Source of the DNA: Viola odorata
Lineage: Eukaryota > Streptophyta > Magnoliopsida > Malpighiales > Violaceae
Assembly: GCA_963691705.1 (NCBI GenBank)
Contig: OY829541.1
Location: 56,157,931-56,221,930, forward strand
DNA: 64,000 bases
Reading direction: 5' to 3'
This document shows, piece by piece, positions 32,408 to 44,320 of this stretch. The notes under the pieces were generated by a model. That model saw only the letters and a program-made list of their open reading frames with translations, made no database searches and had not been told where the DNA came from. The number at the start of each line of letters is the position of its first letter. Position 1 is the first letter of the stretch. Made by a program: the position numbers and the translations under genes.

Positions 32408-32625
32408 AAAAGAAATAGAATAATGTAATCCTTATTTTTGTTGTAATTATTATTATATTGGTTTTTTTTTCAACAATTTTTTTCACATTAAATTTGAAGA
32501 AATTAACTCTTAGTTATTGTAAGTAAAAAGAAATAGAATAATGTAATCCTTATTTTTGCTGTAATTATTATTATATTGGTTTTCACATTAAATTTGACGA
32601 AATTAACTCGTAGTTATTGTAAGTA
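32408..32625. repeat. Imperfect tandem duplication, period about 118 bp
   Basis: The block agaaatagaataatgtaatc starting near 32410 recurs near 32528, and both copies end with a variant of aaattaactc..tagttattgtaagta. The copies differ by a small T-rich indel. Confidence 0.75.
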
Positions 32626-33154
32626 GTTTGACTCATTCCATACTCGCTCTTTGAATATAAGGTCTTTGTTTTCATAATTTTTATGGTAAAAATTATTAGT
32701 TTAATTATTATGTACGAAATAATTAAGTTAAAGCCTTAAGCCTTAAAAAATGCTTCAGAGAATTAACCATTATAAATTTATCAAAATGAAGTCCTCAAAT
32801 ATTATAGGGTATACTATATAAAAAACTCTAAGATTGCTTACTTTCTTAAATGTACGCACTTGATTTTGATGTCTTGTTTGGCTATAAGAGATGTCTCGCT
32901 CTATCAATGTGATAACTATGTGTACCAAAAAAATTGTATTGTTGTTTGAGGCACAAATCTTCTAACTTTTCAATGATTGGGTACATCTGTTGATATAAAT
33001 ACATAATTGTTCTTTAATTAATGATAAAGATCGGAAAAAAAATACTACTCTCTCCGTCTCAAATTAAATTGCATACAAGAATTAAGTGAATAATTAATTA
33101 CAACTTTTAAAAGTACTTTTATTAGTATTAAAAAAATTATCACTCTCTTTTATA

Positions 33155-33782
33155 CTCCCTCCTTCCACGATTGTATGTCGTTTTCCTACCGAAAACAAAA
33201 GGGAATGGTATTTGACGTTTTTATGGACACGTAAGTCATTCTCTATTGCAATTACCAAACACCCCTCTGTCTTGATCATATTCACTACTCCCGTTCATCT
33301 TTGCCCACTTATCCTCCATCTTTGCCTTCTTCCTCAAACACAAATAACAATTCCTTCCTCAATCAAATCAAAATCAAAATCATCCAGCCCAATCAAAATC
33401 TAAACCCAATCAACTGGAGGAAAAGAAAATACAAGGAGACAAAGAGACGGTGGTGTTGGTGCGGTCGGAGCGGAGACGGCGACTTGATGAGAAACAGAGA
33501 CAAAAAGACGGTAGTGTTGGTGCGGTCGGAGTGGTCGGAGCAGAGACAAGGAGGAAGAAGAAGGAAACATAGAGACAGAGAAGACAAGGAAAGGAAAAAA
33601 GCAGCAGCAGTAGAGGGCAGCATCTGCTTCCCAACTTTTATTTGAGTCAAATGGCTTGATTGTAATTATGTCTAAAAAAAATGAGTAAATGAAAAACATG
33701 CACCAATAAACAATTACCATAAATCAATTGCTCAATAGTGTTTTACTGTGCTGGAACGACATATAATCGTGAAAGGAGGAAG
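33155..33782. mobile_element. Stowaway-like MITE with internal GC-rich cargo
   Basis: The left end CTCCCTCCTTCCACGATTGT and the right end, read on the other strand as CTTCCTCCTTTCACGATTAT, are inverted repeats of nearly 30 bases. Both are flanked by TA (33153-33154 and 33783-33784), as for Tc1/mariner-type Stowaway elements. At 628 bp it is long for the class. The interior has an unusually GC-rich stretch (33420-33630) with the unit gtgttggtgcggtcggag repeated twice. The open frames inside have no recognised motif. Confidence 0.75.
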
Positions 33783-34108
33783 TATTAAATAAATTAACCA
33801 GTAAATATTCATCTCTCCTTTATATCAAATAAATTAATTATAAAACATCTAAAAAATTACAAAATGATATTTAATTTGAGAAAAATAAAAATTTTTACGA
33901 TGATATTTAATTTGAGATGGTGAATAAAATGAAAAAACCGTTAACAAATTACAACGGGGACTTGGCAATTGTAATGCTATATAGGCGAGCTAGAAGAGTT
34001 GGCTGGCGTAATGTCCGAGTGCAAGTGGACCACGCCACGGTCATTCACTTTTTGCATCAACCCCGTTCTATTCCTATAGCCAACTTATATTTGGCTCGTC
34101 CGATCAAG

Positions 34109-34521
34109 TAGGGGTGGCAATATGGACAACTATCCATATATCTGTCTCGTCCGTCCATATCCATTTAATAAATGGGTTGGGTTAGACCCGTCCAGTTATA
34201 TATACAGACGGACAGGATAAACCCAACGGATTTCCGTCCGTCTGTTTATTATTTAATTTTTTTTAAAAAAAATAATTTCTCAAAAATAATAATTTTTTAA
34301 AAAAATTACTCTTATTTTTCGAAAATAATAATTTTTCAAAAAAAATTCAATTCCTAGAAAAAAATTATTATTAGACGGAACCCGTCCCATCCGTCCAAAT
34401 TTAGATGGACGGGTTTTGTCCGTCCGTTTATTAAATAGATTTGGACAAATCCGTCCAGTTTACTTATTGGACAAATGAGATTGGTACGTGGACGTCCGTC
34501 CGTCCCATATTGTCACCCCTA
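34109..34521. mobile_element. hAT-like MITE
   Basis: The ends taggggtggcaatatgg and, on the opposite strand, taggggtgacaatatgg are inverted repeats with one mismatch. Subterminal copies of GTCCGTCC and its complement occur at both sides. The TIR is of the same type as the element at 60598-61847. I could not find an 8-bp target duplication, so the flanks have changed. Confidence 0.65.
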
Positions 34522-35194
34522 GAGAAGAGGATGGGCTGATATGATCTTTTGGCCTCAAGATGGTGATCCAATAGGGGATTTGGATTTAGAATTGGACGAT
34601 TATTGTTCTTGCTGATGGTGGTGGTGGTTGAACGATGAGGAGGAGGACGAAGAGAATGATTGATTTATTGGCGGCGCGAGTGGCGGCTATGGCAGTTTTG
34701 GGCAAGCGAAATAAAGGCAGGTGCATCTCGTCTTTAATAGATGTTGTCGGTGGCGCGGTTGTGGACGGCGATGCTAGTGGAAGCTGCAATGTCGGAGAAG
34801 TGGGAACTGTGAAGGGGATGAGGATCATGAGATAATGGGCAAAAACCCAGTGGGCTAAGTTCCAGCCCATCTCATCCTATTTTCCATTTTCTCGTTAAAC
34901 TCTCTTTTAGAACCAAAATAAAAGAAAAAAGTTTAGGTATACGTAAGGTAATTACTTCTCTACATAAAAAAAATTAGCACATGTTAATTTTTAAATAATA
35001 TGTCAAAGAATAAACGAATAAGTTATATTTCTTTTATTCATCAATTATTACCACATATTATTATTTTGTGAAAAGGTACTGAGTGATAGGTACTCCCAAT
35101 GTACTTAAAATTTTCTTCAAAATAAACTAAACATAATTTTCTTTAGAATAAACTAAACATACTAGACCCTACCTATTTAAAAACGGGACGGATC
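34522..35194. other. Intergenic sequence with a small GC-rich island
   Basis: A GC-richer stretch at 34560-34840 carries a 66-codon + frame and a 94-codon minus frame, neither with a recognisable motif. At 35106-35161 a unit aattttctt-aaaataaactaaacat is repeated twice. I see no supported gene. Confidence 0.4.
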
Positions 35195-35204
35195 AAACCC
35201 GTTC

Positions 35205-35506
35205 GGGAAAAGGCACCCAGGAGTCCTTGTCGTTATTATTTTCATTTTAGTCAGTCCCACTTTTCGAATTTGGTTCAATTGGGTCCTAACCATTAGCTCT
35301 GTTATGCACCCCAAATCCCGCCGTCTAAATCGACGCTAACGATCACTGACGGCCGTTAACTCCCATTATTATATTAATTTGTTTGAAAAGTTTGCTGACG
35401 TGTGGGACCCACACGCCAGCAAAATCTGAAAATCTTATCCTTTTGTAATATAATTTTACATTAATAAAATCAAATATTCAGTTTAATTTTTTTTTAAAAT
35501 CGCTGG
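35205..35506 (+). repeat. Left terminal inverted repeat of the Mutator-like element
   Basis: It matches 47237-47538 on the opposite strand with scattered substitutions. A further roughly 65 bases of the arm (tcccacatcaaattaaaatc and on, 36041-36105) are displaced by a 525-bp insertion, whereas the right arm has them contiguous. Confidence 0.88.
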
Positions 35507-36031
35507 TTGCATGAATTAATTAATTAAAGAAAGGATGAAGAAAAGTAACGTATTAAAATAGCTAATTCCCAAAACAATAGCAGCCAGTGTTTTCAGCAGA
35601 AGAGAAGATAGTTTTCTCTGCTGTCCAAAAAGGTTTTAAACAAAACCTATTCCAACTACAATCCTACAAAAAAGGATTTTCTAAATTTGAAATTGTTTTA
35701 AATATCCTAGTCAAGGAATTCTATTGTATCTTCATTTTAATTACAATGGTAGAAGCTGCAGGTGGCAGCGACTCAAAGCAGCAACATCTTCAATGGGCCT
35801 CAGCCCATTTTCTTCAAAGAGCAGCAGCACTTGTTCAAGTTTCAGGAAGACAAATGGCTGTATCTATTGGCACTCCATTCCTTAGCTGCACATTGCCATT
35901 TCCAAGTCCTTTTCTTCCATCAGACTTCAGCATCCGCGATATGCGAAAATGGGACAACAGTATCACTAGCAGTAGCAATAATCATCCAAATAAGCTGGAT
36001 TGAACGCATAAAAATCAGAATAAATGCATTC
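35507..36031 (+). other. 525-bp insertion inside the left TIR
   Basis: The right TIR lacks this block. It is flanked by aatcgctgg (35498-35506) and aatcactgg (36032-36040), a possible 9-bp duplication with one CG-to-CA change. It contains overlapping + frames of 138 and 132 codons, both extending past or starting before the block in part, with no recognised domain. It may be a separate insertion, or the deletion may be in the other arm. Confidence 0.55.
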
Positions 36032-36445
36032 AATCACTGGTCCCACATCAAATTAAAATCTAAACCCTCACTCTGCCTCACTCTCCATCTCCCATCGTCG
36101 ACTCCATTGTTCTTTCTTTTCAACGGAGAACAGAAGCACAGAGGCACAGAGGCAAAATAATTGAATTACTAAACATGATGCCCTTCATTTCCCAGCATAC
36201 CGATAAATGATTCAGTTATCATATTGGTGAAAAGAATAATAAATTGAAGATGGATATAGTCCAGAGTTTAGTAATTCAATTATTTTGTGTTGTTTTTCAG
36301 AGTGAAGCTGAGTTGCTGGCGGAGAAGAGATGTGTGGCACATCTTACCGGAGAGGTACCTCTCGTAGTACTCTCTCATCGTAGCTTCGTATTCCAGCACT
36401 GCTCGACTAATAACTTAACTGTTGAACATTTTTCAGGGTATTGCT

Positions 36446-36871
36446 TGTTGTAAAATTATATTTATTACAAAGGTTGAAACGGTTGCAATGATGACCATGA
36501 TCCTCTCCCATCTCTAATATTCATGCCATGATTTTGTAAACGGCTGTAACGGCAAAATCTCTCCCTTAAATAGCCATAATCATGTCCAATAAATTGGATG
36601 GATCCTTACCTCCCTATAAATACCATCTATTCCATCAACCAAAAAATCAAGAAGAGAAAAAACACTACACACATTGGAGAAGAAACACCACAATCAAATA
36701 TGAGAGAATTTTCTGGTTATTATTATATTTTTTGTTCTTGCTGTTCTGGATCCCGATTTCTAAATCGGAAGAGATCGTTTTATCCTGGGGGAAATAAATT
36801 CCTTTAGGGCGAGCGTTTCTACGCGACTCGATCTTTGTATTTCTAATTTTATTTTGCAGGATTTTCCAACA
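36446..36871 (+). repeat. 5' LTR of the 3.8-kb copia derivative
   Basis: It runs from TGTTGTAAAATT to TTTTCCAACA and is 426 bp long. A TATA box CTATAAATA lies at 36614-36622. Confidence 0.93.
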
Positions 36872-39821
36872 ATCTAAAGGAATTTATAAAGATGGATACG
36901 CATTTGTGAAGGGTGTTGTTGAACTGTCTCGTGGACGTGCTTTAATTAAATCAGGCTATTTCTTATCCCTATATTTGTTATTTTTGAGTTTCAATTATTT
37001 AATTAACATTTTTGGTTTGAATGTTGTTATATAATTGGACGCGGTCGGTGAATTTAGACGAGAAAGATGAAATTTATTATATATGAGTAGTAAACTAAAA
37101 TTTGCAGAAAGTTGAAAAACGTTTATAAAGACCAAATCAAAAGCCTAAATCTATGTTTTGGGAAAGAACAGTCATTTTTTATTGAGTTATATTTATTGTC
37201 ATTTTATGCATAATTATTAATTAAAATTGCATCTTTTTACTTTGGGAAAATGAGATGTTGGTGCCTCAGATTATCTTCCCCATGTGTTTCCAACGCCATC
37301 ACCATGGCCATCACGTGCCAAAATCATCACACTCACGCTCCAACAATCGGACAGTAAGTGCTAGCCCAAGCTTTCATATAAATGGTAACTGTTGCAGGTA
37401 AGGAGATGAAGAAGGTATGCCATGTCAATAATAGCACAATGCTAAATATCCTCTGTTATCAATTAGCCTCATTAATGGTATTATGGTAATAAGATCAATG
37501 TCCCTCTAGCATGACATATCGTTAACAAACTTGCATAGTAATAATGACATAAATTGTTTTATGTTAATAATTAGTTTTATAATCATTGCCATAAATATTT
37601 TTACAATGAGATGCATCAAATGAAATTTATATGTATGATGTCAGTTATATATTTATGTTGTGGTAATAGACTAACGTTTGAAATTAGTCAAATAATTACT
37701 TAAATGCATATATAAATGAGATCTTAATATACCATATAATTTTTAATTAATTATGGAAATAAAGTAGATGATGATTTTATTATTATTGGTGAAATTGAAA
37801 TCTCTGTTTTACGGTATGCAATTAAGGTTCCAAATTTTAATTGCAATTTTATGTGATATTTTTAAACGGAAAGTGATTAATGGTTGAAAAGTTGATTTGT
37901 ACCAAAATTGGGATTTTGTGCATAAATGTTTATACAATATGCTTAATTGCAATTTTTATGAGGTATTCTAATTAATGGTATAGATTTTCACTTAATGTGA
38001 AAATAATTCCTTAAGATATATTGTTTGACATAAATTATTTTATTTATGTTAATAATTGGTGCAATTAATGTATTTAAATGAGAAGAATTGAATCTGTGGA
38101 AACAGATTAATGTTTAGTTTTACTGTTTAAAAGAATTTAAAGTAGTGATGCATGTAAAATTATTTTTAAGTGGTGTGACTATTACTGCTATAGATTGATT
38201 AATATTCTAATATATATATGTGGAAATTGTGAGTATTAATATAATCAATGCAATTGTTTCCTGATTAAAGTGGTAGGGATCAATTGAGCAGTGAATTGTC
38301 TAGCTAATTAAGGTTGCAGAAATTGTGGGAGAAATATATAAGGTATATATTTCAATGCTCGTGAAGCTTGCGATCAAATTAATGAGTAATTTGATTATAC
38401 TCGATACTATAAGAGATGATGTGCTCTCAAAGAGGTATTTACTTTCAATCTTAATTCTTGTGTAATTGTGTGGGATTAAGAATGTACCAAATATATTTAT
38501 TTGGTAGAATTAAACAAATAGAATAATATTCGCAAATGTGGGGGTCTGAATATTATTGTCTTATTTTTTTTTTTTAAAAAAAATTAAAAAATGCCATGAA
38601 GTATACTAATACTTTTGTAAGTCTGTGGCAGCAATGATATCACAAGTGTGATAATGGAAAAATAAATAAATAAATGAGAGATGTGATGTGTTAGCACAAT
38701 GCTATCACCATTTTTATCAAGAGTTGGACATTTTGATGTCAAGGTTTTCAGTACTCTTCAATGTTGTACTTGAGTTTCCGCTGTATTAGAGAATACAGTG
38801 ATGATAGATACCGTGAATTGTGGTATCATATATAATTTGAGTTTCTGTTGTATTAGAGAATACAGTGATGATAACTACAATGAATTGTGGTATCCGTTGT
38901 ATTAGAATATACAATGATGATAATTGAATTTTATATTCAAATGAGATTTGATGAGATTAAAATCCACTAGTGATGAAATGTGATGATCCACTAGTGATGT
39001 TAATAATTTTTGGATGAAATTCTACAACATGTGAGAATTCTATTGGGTGTAACACCTATGTATCGATACATTGTGATTGTCAAGCTAAGGCTTGCATGTG
39101 GTTAAGCTAGCTATTGTCAAATGATGAAATTATTTTATTGACTATGAGAAGTCAGAAGTGATTTTGGCCGATCCTCTAACTAAGTCTCTGAGTGGAAAAA
39201 TTAATTGAAGAAACATCGATTAATTGAAGAAACATCGAGGGGAATGAGACTTAAAGCCATATTGGAAAATTAACAGTGATGGGAACCCAACCTTTGTGAT
39301 TGGAGATCCCATGAAGAAGGTTCATATGGGTAATAACAAGTCACTTGTTAAATCTGTTAACACAAATTGATTGTCCTTCCTATGGTGTGGATGTGTTATA
39401 CTGCATTGATTGAGAGGATGAGTTTTGAACTCTTAATGATTTCATATCCCTTATGGGTGATGTATTGATTGCGGATACATTTGATGAAATCACCTGTATG
39501 AATGTGGAGTGGGGCCGCTCCTATGAGATTGTGGCATAATCTCTAGAGCATTCACTAACATCCAGGCACGCGCATGGCCAAAACGCGCAAAACCGCGTTA
39601 ACAGCAAGAATTGTGGGGGTATAACATGATAAATAGATTCCCTACCTTACAAAAGAGTTAATGGTTCATAGAAGTTTTAAACTTCACCATTATCTCTGTG
39701 AAGATAAAGTTTATTTATCTAGGTCTGGTTCATAGTCCAAAAGACACCAGATTCGAAAAATTATACTCCATATATAATAACCAGGAACTCCTACTGTCAA
39801 CCTTTGTAATATGTGGGGGAT
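36872..39821 (+). other. Interior of the copia derivative, no gene
   Basis: The interior is AT-rich and without a supported ORF. A unit around ctgttgtattagagaatacagtgatgat is repeated three times between about 38765 and 38930, and ttaattgaagaaacatcg is repeated twice near 39205-39240. Copia RNase H remnants occur near 39070 (HCDCQA) and 39155-39210. Confidence 0.7.
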
Positions 39822-40247
39822 TGTTGTAAAATTATATTTATTACAAAGGTTGAAACGGTTGCAATGATGACTATGATCCTCTCCCATCTCCAATATTCAT
39901 GCCATGATTTTGTAAACGGCTGTAACGGCAAAATCTCTCCCTTAAATAGCCATAATCATGTCCAATAAATTGGATGGATCCTTACCTCCCTATAAATACC
40001 ATCTATTCCATCAACCAAAAAATCAAGAAGAGAAAAAACACTACACACATTGGAGAAGAAACACCACAATCAAATATGAGAGAATTTTCTGGTTATTATT
40101 CTATTTTTTGTTCTTGCTGTTCTGGATCCCGATTTCTAAATCGGAAGAGATCGTTTTATCTTGGGGGAAATAAATTCCTTTAGGGCGAGCGTTTCTACGC
40201 GACTCGATCTTTGTATTTCTAATTTTATTTTGCAGGATTTTCCAACA
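39822..40247 (+). repeat. 3' LTR of the 3.8-kb copia derivative
   Basis: This is a direct repeat of 36446-36871 with equal length. The differences I saw are one each in gatgac(c/t)atg, catct(c/t), ttatt(a/c)tat and ttatc(c/t)tgg. Confidence 0.93.
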
Positions 40248-40598
40248 TTGCTTTCTGTGATCTACCGGAGGACACGATGCTTCCCGGAGAAATGTAATAG
40301 GAGACACAGATGCAGACACAGCTCTCTTTCTGAAAATTCTTCTTGGAACAGAAGATAGGAACACATCTACTTGTTACAACAAGAAAAGAAAGACCATGTA
40401 GGGGTTTTATAAACTGAGATAATTGGTTATATGATGTGCCAATTTTTATGTCATTTGTTTTTTAATAAGCAGAGAATTTTTTATTAAAAGGTCATAAAAA
40501 ATGACCGAAAAACCGGGGAGCCTGAGAACAAGGGAGGGAGCAGAAAGAGGCCAAAAAATTAGCCACACGCGATGGCTAAAAAACTAACTAAAAATGAA

Positions 40599-43500
40599 TT
40601 AACTCAGCCCTCCCCACGTATGTAACCAAGAAGAGGATTGCAACATCTGCATGGCATGATAAGGGAACAGAGGATCCCTACTTCTCAACCAATTCCGCCA
40701 AGAGGAGAAAATAAGATTGAGAGTGCGAAATGTGGAAAAAATCTCATCCTGAAAGGTTACCCTGTTTCGCTGAAGCCAAATATTCCAGACAACTGCAGAG
40801 AACAACATCTTCCACATGACCATGGCTTCGTTTTGGTTAGATAAAAACAACCCACTCCAACTCTTCCAAAGATCTGAAATATTTCTAGGAATAACCCATA
40901 CGATGCCCGTCCAGCGCATGATGTAGTCCCAAATTTGATTTGTAGCCTTGCAATGTAGAAGAAGATGAGAAGAAGATTCCTCCATTTCCGAACAGAGTGG
41001 GCAGTAGCTGGAGTCCCTTGGAAGCATTCTGCGGATCCTTAAAAACTCCCTCGTCACAATACGGTCTTGAAGAGTAAGCCAAACAAAGAATTCTACTCTG
41101 TAAGGCACCAATCTACTCCAACACGAAGACAAAAGGATATTCTCTGTTCCACCGTACTTGTGCGATTCGATTCCCCGACAAAAGGATCTAACAGAAAACT
41201 GACCGTTAGCTTCAAGCTTCCAAGTGAAGGAGTTTCTAGTTGCACCCGCAGTCGGAATGATCAATAACTCTTCAAGATTGCTCACTTCATCCACCTCCCA
41301 TTCAAAAAGACCTCTTCTCCAATTCCAACTCCAAACCCACAAGTCACCTTGCCATTCCCCGAACTCACTTACTACCCCTAACTGGTTGAGAGATAGAGAA
41401 TATAGATGTGGATACCGAAGGGCCAAAGGGACTTGGGAAGCCCACAAATCCCACCAGAATTTGCAATTCTCACCGTTGCCTATTTTTAGATTTGAATTGC
41501 TGGACCAGAAACTAAATAGGGAACCATTTCTGCCACATACCCGCATAATGTCTCCCCATATTGGCGAAAAATAGACCCATTCTTTTATCCAAAAGTCCCC
41601 CAACGTGGTGAAATTATACTGCTTCTGAACCATCCCAACCCATAATTTCTTCTCGTTTCTAAGCAGGCCCCAAACCCATTTTAGCATGAACGCCTCATTC
41701 CTGGTTTGGAGACGCCCAATTCCCAATCCTCCTTGCTCCTTCGGACGAACGGCAACATCCCACTTCACCTTTGCCAAACCTCTTGAATGATCATCCCCGC
41801 TCCAGAGAAACCTTCTCATGATACGCTCGCATTGGAGAATGATACCTTTAGGCATACGGAAAATGGACATGTTGTATATAGGAATGCTAGCAAGCGCGGA
41901 TTTGATAAGAGTCACCCTCCCACCCACAGAGAGCAGGGTACCTTTCCAAGCCGATAATTTTTTCCTCATTGCCTGAAGCATAAAGTCCCAGCTGGATATC
42001 CTCCTTGGATTCATCCCTACATAGGAACCTAGGTACTTGAAAGGAAGGGATTCGAATTTACACCCAGCTCTGCGAGCCATAGTCTCTCCTGTCTGTTTGA
42101 AAATGTTGATTCCCACTAAGGAGCTTTTATGATAGTTCACTTTCAAACCTGAAAAAACATCAAACCAACGTAGCAGACCTTTTACACACTGAATTTCTGC
42201 CTCATCGTTACCGACAAAAACTAAGGTATCGTCCGCAAACTGAAGATGAGTTAGATTCCAGCCCGCCTCTAAGTTGCCCAGACCCCTCAAAAGCCCGCTC
42301 CTCTCTGCCCTAACAAAAAGCTGGTGGAGCCCCTCTGCAGCAATGTTAAACAGGAACGGAGACATGGAACAACCTTGCCTTAATCCTCGCCCCACCCCAA
42401 ACTCAACTGAAGGGGACCCATTTATCAAAACAGAAACTTTAGCTGTACTCAAACACTGCTGAACCCATCTACGCCATTTTGAACTGAACCCCATGTGGCT
42501 TAGAACTTCATCCAAATAACTCCATTCAACTGAATCATAAGCTTTCTCAAAGTCGAGTTTGAACAAATAGCCTTGCTGTTGAGAACTCTTGAGATGATGA
42601 GCGACCTCATTAGCAATCATAACGCAATCCAAAGTCTGTCTCCCTTTTATAAACCCATGTTGGTTTTCACTCACTACTGAAGTGATCACAGACCCCAGAC
42701 GATTTGCTAAGATTTTGGATATAATCTTGTAATAACTGCTTACTAGACTGATTGGACGGAACTCACTGAACCTCTTAGCCGAGGCAACTTTCGGGATAAG
42801 AGTAATGAAAGAGTTTGCACCTTTAGGGAAATTACCCGTACTGAAGAACCCCTTAACCAGCAGACAAAACTCTTCTCCCAAAAACTCCCAAGAGTTTTGA
42901 ATGAACCGCATCGATAGACCATCTGGACCCGGAGATTTGTCACCTGCACAATTCTTCACCGCTTCCCAAATCTCAATTGACGTAACTTCCTTATCTAGAC
43001 GAGAAACCTCTTCAGCATCCAACTTAGCAAAACCTAAGTCCTGCATCTTTGGTCTATTCCATCTATCCGCCTTGAAGAAGTTTGAGTAGTAGCTGGCTGC
43101 TTCTACCTTGATTTCGCTTGGTTTAGTGAGTCTACCAGTGCCAGAGGCAATCTCTGAGATATTATTCCTTCTGCTAATAGCTTTTGCTGAAAGGTGGAAA
43201 TATTTTGTGTTTCTGTCACCTTGAGAACACCATTTCATCCTAGATTTTTGTTGCCAAAAACTAAGAGCCCTGCGCTGATGTTCCCACAGAGAAGCATTGA
43301 TGTCCGATCTTTCTTGAAGTTCCTCTGGAGACAGACCCCTGAAATCTGCTATCCTGTCAAAGGAATCAGATTTGTCTTGAAGTTCTTGTAGTCTTACCTC
43401 AACCTTGCCGAAAACCTCACGATTCCAAACACGAAGTTTATCTTTCATGAGCCGCAATTTCCTTATCAATTTAAAGGCCCCTGGAAAAGAATTCCCAGCT

Positions 43501-44285
43501 TCATGCCAGAAATTACAGACAGTCTCTTTAAATCCTGCCACCTCCCACCAAGCTGCAAGATCCCTGAAAGGTTTCGGCCCCCAGTCCAATAGGTCCTTAC
43601 ACAGAAGAAGTGGAACATGATCTGAAGAATTGCGACTCAAAGAAGATAATTTCAAATCTGGGAATCGAATAAGCCATTCAGACTGAACAAAAATGCGATC
43701 TATTTTGCTCCTGCTGATGGCATTCGCCCAAGTAAACCGACGCCCGTGTAAAGGAAGATCCTGTAAAGAACAAGCATCCACCCAATCCTGGAACTCTCTC
43801 ATCCCTCTAGAAAACTCTCTGCCATTCAATCTCTCAGACGGATTCAGAACTTCATTAAAGTCCCCCGCGACTAGAACCGGGACCCTACAATTTCTAATCA
43901 AAACCGCTAACTGGTTCCAAAGTTGAGCCCTGTTAGTATCCTCCGAATAAGCATAAACATTAAGAAAAGCGCAGCTGAAGTTAGATGCTTTCAGGCTACC
44001 TTCTAACCAAACAAAGCGGTCACCGCATACTTTCCTGGAAACCTCAAAAATCCCAGAATCCCACATCGCAATCAACCCTCCTGATCTACCAGTAGCTGGG
44101 ACTACCTCCCACTCGACGTCTCTATTTCTCCACATAGAACTAATAAAGAAATCGTTAACAGATGACCGTTTTGTTTCTTGAATAAAAACTACCCCTAACC
44201 TTTCTCGCAGAATGCACCGTCTGATGAACCGACGCTTGGCAAGGGATAACAATCCCCTACTGTTCCATGAAAAAAGTCTAACCAT
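40599..44285 (-). CDS. LINE ORF2: endonuclease and reverse transcriptase, 1228 residues
   Basis: I chose the ATG at 44285 (MVRLFSWNSRGL), 35 bases after the ORF1 stop; the frame is open slightly upstream but without an ATG. Residues 1-225 are an APE-type endonuclease with FSWNSRG, FIQETK, AGDFNEVL (near 139), SKIDRIF and SDHVPLL (near 220). The RT has FRPISLVSSYYKIISKILANRL, QHGFIKGRQTLDCV, KLDFEKAYDSVEW, GLRQGCSMSPFLF and the catalytic FADD box near residue 683. The C-terminal part has the plant zf-RVT domain (WSRLVPYRVEFFVW, CPLC, SSHLLLHC). I see no RNase H domain. The protein nicks target DNA and primes reverse transcription from the nick. No stop or frameshift is seen. Confidence 0.93.
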   Translation of the reverse strand: MVRLFSWNSRGLLSLAKRRFIRRCILRERLGVVFIQETKRSSVNDFFISSMWRNRDVEWEVVPATGRSGGLIAMWDSGIFEVSRKVCGDRFVWLEGSLKASNFSCAFLNVYAYSEDTNRAQLWNQLAVLIRNCRVPVLVAGDFNEVLNPSERLNGREFSRGMREFQDWVDACSLQDLPLHGRRFTWANAISRSKIDRIFVQSEWLIRFPDLKLSSLSRNSSDHVPLLLCKDLLDWGPKPFRDLAAWWEVAGFKETVCNFWHEAGNSFPGAFKLIRKLRLMKDKLRVWNREVFGKVEVRLQELQDKSDSFDRIADFRGLSPEELQERSDINASLWEHQRRALSFWQQKSRMKWCSQGDRNTKYFHLSAKAISRRNNISEIASGTGRLTKPSEIKVEAASYYSNFFKADRWNRPKMQDLGFAKLDAEEVSRLDKEVTSIEIWEAVKNCAGDKSPGPDGLSMRFIQNSWEFLGEEFCLLVKGFFSTGNFPKGANSFITLIPKVASAKRFSEFRPISLVSSYYKIISKILANRLGSVITSVVSENQHGFIKGRQTLDCVMIANEVAHHLKSSQQQGYLFKLDFEKAYDSVEWSYLDEVLSHMGFSSKWRRWVQQCLSTAKVSVLINGSPSVEFGVGRGLRQGCSMSPFLFNIAAEGLHQLFVRAERSGLLRGLGNLEAGWNLTHLQFADDTLVFVGNDEAEIQCVKGLLRWFDVFSGLKVNYHKSSLVGINIFKQTGETMARRAGCKFESLPFKYLGSYVGMNPRRISSWDFMLQAMRKKLSAWKGTLLSVGGRVTLIKSALASIPIYNMSIFRMPKGIILQCERIMRRFLWSGDDHSRGLAKVKWDVAVRPKEQGGLGIGRLQTRNEAFMLKWVWGLLRNEKKLWVGMVQKQYNFTTLGDFWIKEWVYFSPIWGDIMRVCGRNGSLFSFWSSNSNLKIGNGENCKFWWDLWASQVPLALRYPHLYSLSLNQLGVVSEFGEWQGDLWVWSWNWRRGLFEWEVDEVSNLEELLIIPTAGATRNSFTWKLEANGQFSVRSFCRGIESHKYGGTENILLSSCWSRLVPYRVEFFVWLTLQDRIVTREFLRIRRMLPRDSSYCPLCSEMEESSSHLLLHCKATNQIWDYIMRWTGIVWVIPRNISDLWKSWSGLFLSNQNEAMVMWKMLFSAVVWNIWLQRNRVTFQDEIFSTFRTLNLIFSSWRNWLRSRDPLFPYHAMQMLQSSSWLHTWGGLS

Positions 44286-44320
44286 CTTCACCACCCAGAA
44301 GCCGCGAAGAAACCACCTCT

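Larger units (their letters stand above)
36446..40247 (+). mobile_element. Non-coding Ty1/copia derivative, 3.8 kb
   Basis: Two 426-bp LTRs (36446-36871 and 39822-40247) differ at about four positions, and ttgct stands directly outside both (36441-36445 and 40248-40252), a perfect 5-bp target duplication. A polypurine tract (atgtggggga) precedes the right LTR, which sets the + orientation. The interior has no long ORF. Near 39155-39210 the stretch EVILADPLTKSLSGKIN is the C-terminal end of a copia RNase H, so the element derives from an autonomous copia. I could not find a convincing primer binding site after the left LTR. Confidence 0.92.
36301..40297 (+). pseudogene. Unrecognised spliced gene fragment inside the Mutator-like element, split by copia
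   Basis: A 54-base exon-like block (36301-36354) begins after a pyrimidine-rich TTTTTCAG and ends at a GTACCT donor. It encodes SEAELLAEKRCVAHLTGE. After an 82-base intron-like stretch ending in TTTTTCAG, the next block starts at 36437. It is interrupted by the copia insertion at 36445 and continues at 40253 with FCDLPEDTMLPGEM and a stop at 40295-40297. The phases join. I do not recognise the parent gene. Further open codons at 46512-46613 (FKNHHFAEAIASISLLRQEN) may belong to the same captured piece. Confidence 0.45.

Noticed and set aside
33045..33920. Second Stowaway-like terminus ctctctccgtctcaaatta near 33047 with a possible partner near 33910
   Set aside because: The right end matches over only about a dozen bases and lacks the terminal CTCCCTCC complement, so a pair could not be supported.
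34635..34835. 66-codon + frame in a GC-rich island
   Set aside because: No recognisable motif and no splice context. An equally long frame runs on the other strand.
35587..36160. Overlapping 138- and 132-codon + frames
   Set aside because: Both cross the border of an insertion in the Mutator-like TIR, and neither resembles a known protein. I kept the block as an insertion and not as a gene.
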